A DNA stretch of 7,614 bases from Desulfovibrionaceae bacterium (GTDB taxonomy: Bacteria > Pseudomonadota > Gammaproteobacteria > Burkholderiales > Burkholderiaceae_C). The stretch is taken from positions 1 through 7,614 of the forward strand of contig WRJY01000218.1 of assembly GCA_009778355.1 (NCBI GenBank), read 5' to 3'. The number at the start of each line of letters is the position of its first letter. Position 1 is the first letter of the stretch. A program made the position numbers and the translations under genes. Below the pieces are notes generated by a model. That model had not been told where the DNA came from. It ran no database searches and saw nothing but the letters and a program-made list of their open reading frames with translations. Positions 6,529 to 7,614 of this stretch are shown piece after piece.

Positions 6529-7614
6529 ATGGCCACCTACGTCAATGATCGCCGGGCGACGCACCAGGGGCGCACGCCGGCGATGATTTTCTCGCCGCCC
6601 AATCCGATCTATCTCAAGAGCGGGGGCGTGGCGCCGGTGCTCAATGTGGCGCACGCGCCCGGTCTGCAAAACGGCACCGTCACCTTCAAGATCGGCGGCA
6701 ACCCGGTGTCGGTGCAAGGCACCCGGTTTGATTCGATTCCTGCCACGCCCGACAAGATAGCGGGTGTGGCCGGTGTGCGTTCAGGCGTGGTCGGCGGCGC
6801 GGCCGAGCCCACCAGTTGGAGCGGCGACACCAAGTTTGAAAGCCGCGGCAGCGTGCGCGCCTTCGACACCACCAAGTCCAACTCGATGGTGATTGAGCCG
6901 GGCTGGGCCCAGCGGCTGTTGATGAAAGCGCTGCCAGAGCCCTACGGCAAGCTGGCGCAGAAGGTGCTGGATAAGTTGCCCGGTGCGTTCATGAACCAAT
7001 TGTCGGCGCTGGGCGACTCGCTGACCGATCCGGCCATGCTCATCGGTCCGGCGCTCAAGCTGGTGGGCAAATTCGTACCTGGCCTGAACGTACTGGTCGG
7101 CGGCGCGGCCATTGCGCAGGCCGGCGAGCAGATAGCCGAGTTGGCCGCCGAAGTCAACGAACTGCTCAAGCCGCCGCTGACTGATGACAAGCTCGACGAA
7201 ATTGCCGACATCATCGCCAACGGCATAGCCGCCATCACCATCGGCTTCGTGCTGGGCAAGATCGTCAAGCTGGCCAAGCGCGGCGTCAAGGCCGTGGCCA
7301 AGCGCATAGACAACAAAGTCAACCCCAATGCGCAGGGGCCGATCATCGACGACATGGCCCCGGGAAAGAAGCGGCCTGCCGGCGATTCCTGCGCTACCTG
7401 CGCGCCCGTCATCATTGCCACCGGCGTCAAAATTCTCGATCAGAGCGACTTCACGCTGCCCGGCCCGCTGCCGCTGGTGTGGCAGCGTTATTACCGCTCC
7501 AGCGACCGCCGCCCCGGCTGGCTCGGCTGGGGCTGGAGCGTACCGCTGGCCGTCGAACTGGCATTGGCCTACGAAGGCATCCACTACTACGACCCCAAGG
7601 GCCGCCGGGGGGAG
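6529..7614 (+). CDS. Rhs-family T6SS effector with DUF4150/PAAR-like head (3' end beyond window)
   Basis: An uninterrupted frame of 362 codons from ATG 6529 to the window edge, with no stop. Residues 1 to about 125 form a DUF4150/PAAR-like head expected to cap the VgrG tip (motifs FSPPNPIYLK, GGNPVSVQGTRFD, VRSGVVGGAAEP, GDTKFESRGSVRAFD). Two mostly hydrophobic helical stretches follow, at about 168-193 and 225-244. They resemble the pre-toxin membrane-active regions seen in many PAAR-Rhs effectors. From about residue 285 the DUF6531/Rhs entry begins (CATC at 288-291, GVKILDQSDFTLPGPLPL, WQRYYRSSDRR, GWLGWGWSVP). The YD-repeat shell, the C-terminal toxin and the immunity gene lie outside the window, so the toxic activity cannot be stated. 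GAGAAG (6514-6519) is a modest ribosome binding site nine bases before the ATG. It is the likely client of the DUF2169 adaptor. Confidence 0.9.
   Translation, partial: MATYVNDRRATHQGRTPAMIFSPPNPIYLKSGGVAPVLNVAHAPGLQNGTVTFKIGGNPVSVQGTRFDSIPATPDKIAGVAGVRSGVVGGAAEPTSWSGDTKFESRGSVRAFDTTKSNSMVIEPGWAQRLLMKALPEPYGKLAQKVLDKLPGAFMNQLSALGDSLTDPAMLIGPALKLVGKFVPGLNVLVGGAAIAQAGEQIAELAAEVNELLKPPLTDDKLDEIADIIANGIAAITIGFVLGKIVKLAKRGVKAVAKRIDNKVNPNAQGPIIDDMAPGKKRPAGDSCATCAPVIIATGVKILDQSDFTLPGPLPLVWQRYYRSSDRRPGWLGWGWSVPLAVELALAYEGIHYYDPKGRRGE

Noticed and set aside
6781..7584. Minus-strand open frame of 267 codons opposite the Rhs gene
   Set aside because: The plus strand carries clear DUF4150-like and DUF6531 motifs in one uninterrupted frame; the minus frame has none.

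Overview
The window is an accessory type VI secretion (T6SS) 'vgrG island' from a GC-rich proteobacterium. The composition, the betaproteobacterial-looking VgrG/Rhs proteins and the upstream hairpin terminator suggest Burkholderiales (Comamonadaceae-like), but that assignment is inference. No core T6SS apparatus genes (tssB, tssC, tssM, clpV) are visible, so this looks like an orphan spike-plus-cargo cluster served by an apparatus encoded elsewhere.

Layout. Bases 1-378 hold no convincing gene. They contain a small hairpin, a strong 17-bp stem terminator-like hairpin (110-146), a short unrecognised open frame that may be a gene remnant (148-324), a possible -10 element and a good ribosome binding site for vgrG. 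A full-length VgrG spike gene (379-2682) follows, with six tandem 48-bp repeats that code the C-terminal beta-helix. Next comes a small DUF6484-like protein (2704-3141). A DUF2169 adaptor-type gene lies on the opposite strand (3138-4082) and meets the DUF6484-like gene tail to tail, the two stop codons sharing one CTAG. Beyond a 50-bp divergent spacer, the plus strand resumes with a TIGR02270-like all-helical protein (4133-5431), a catalytically dead ketoacyl-synthase-fold protein (5428-6507, ATGA overlap) and the 5' part of an Rhs effector (6529 to the window edge). The Rhs protein has an N-terminal DUF4150/PAAR-like region, a hydrophobic stretch and the start of a DUF6531/Rhs region.

How the parts probably work together. 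VgrG forms the trimeric spike and the PAAR-like head of the Rhs protein would sit on its tip. The DUF2169 protein is the likely adaptor that loads the PAAR-like effector; the DUF2169-DUF4150 pairing is known from Agrobacterium Tde2. The TIGR02270-like and pseudo-ketoacyl-synthase proteins have no established role. Their translational coupling and position directly before the effector gene make them candidates for extra loading or folding factors. The Rhs toxin tip and its immunity gene lie outside the window.

The most interesting points are the thiolase-fold pseudoenzyme lacking all three catalytic residues, the reversed DUF2169 gene with no room for a terminator, and an ungapped similarity between the VgrG tail and the DUF6484-like protein.
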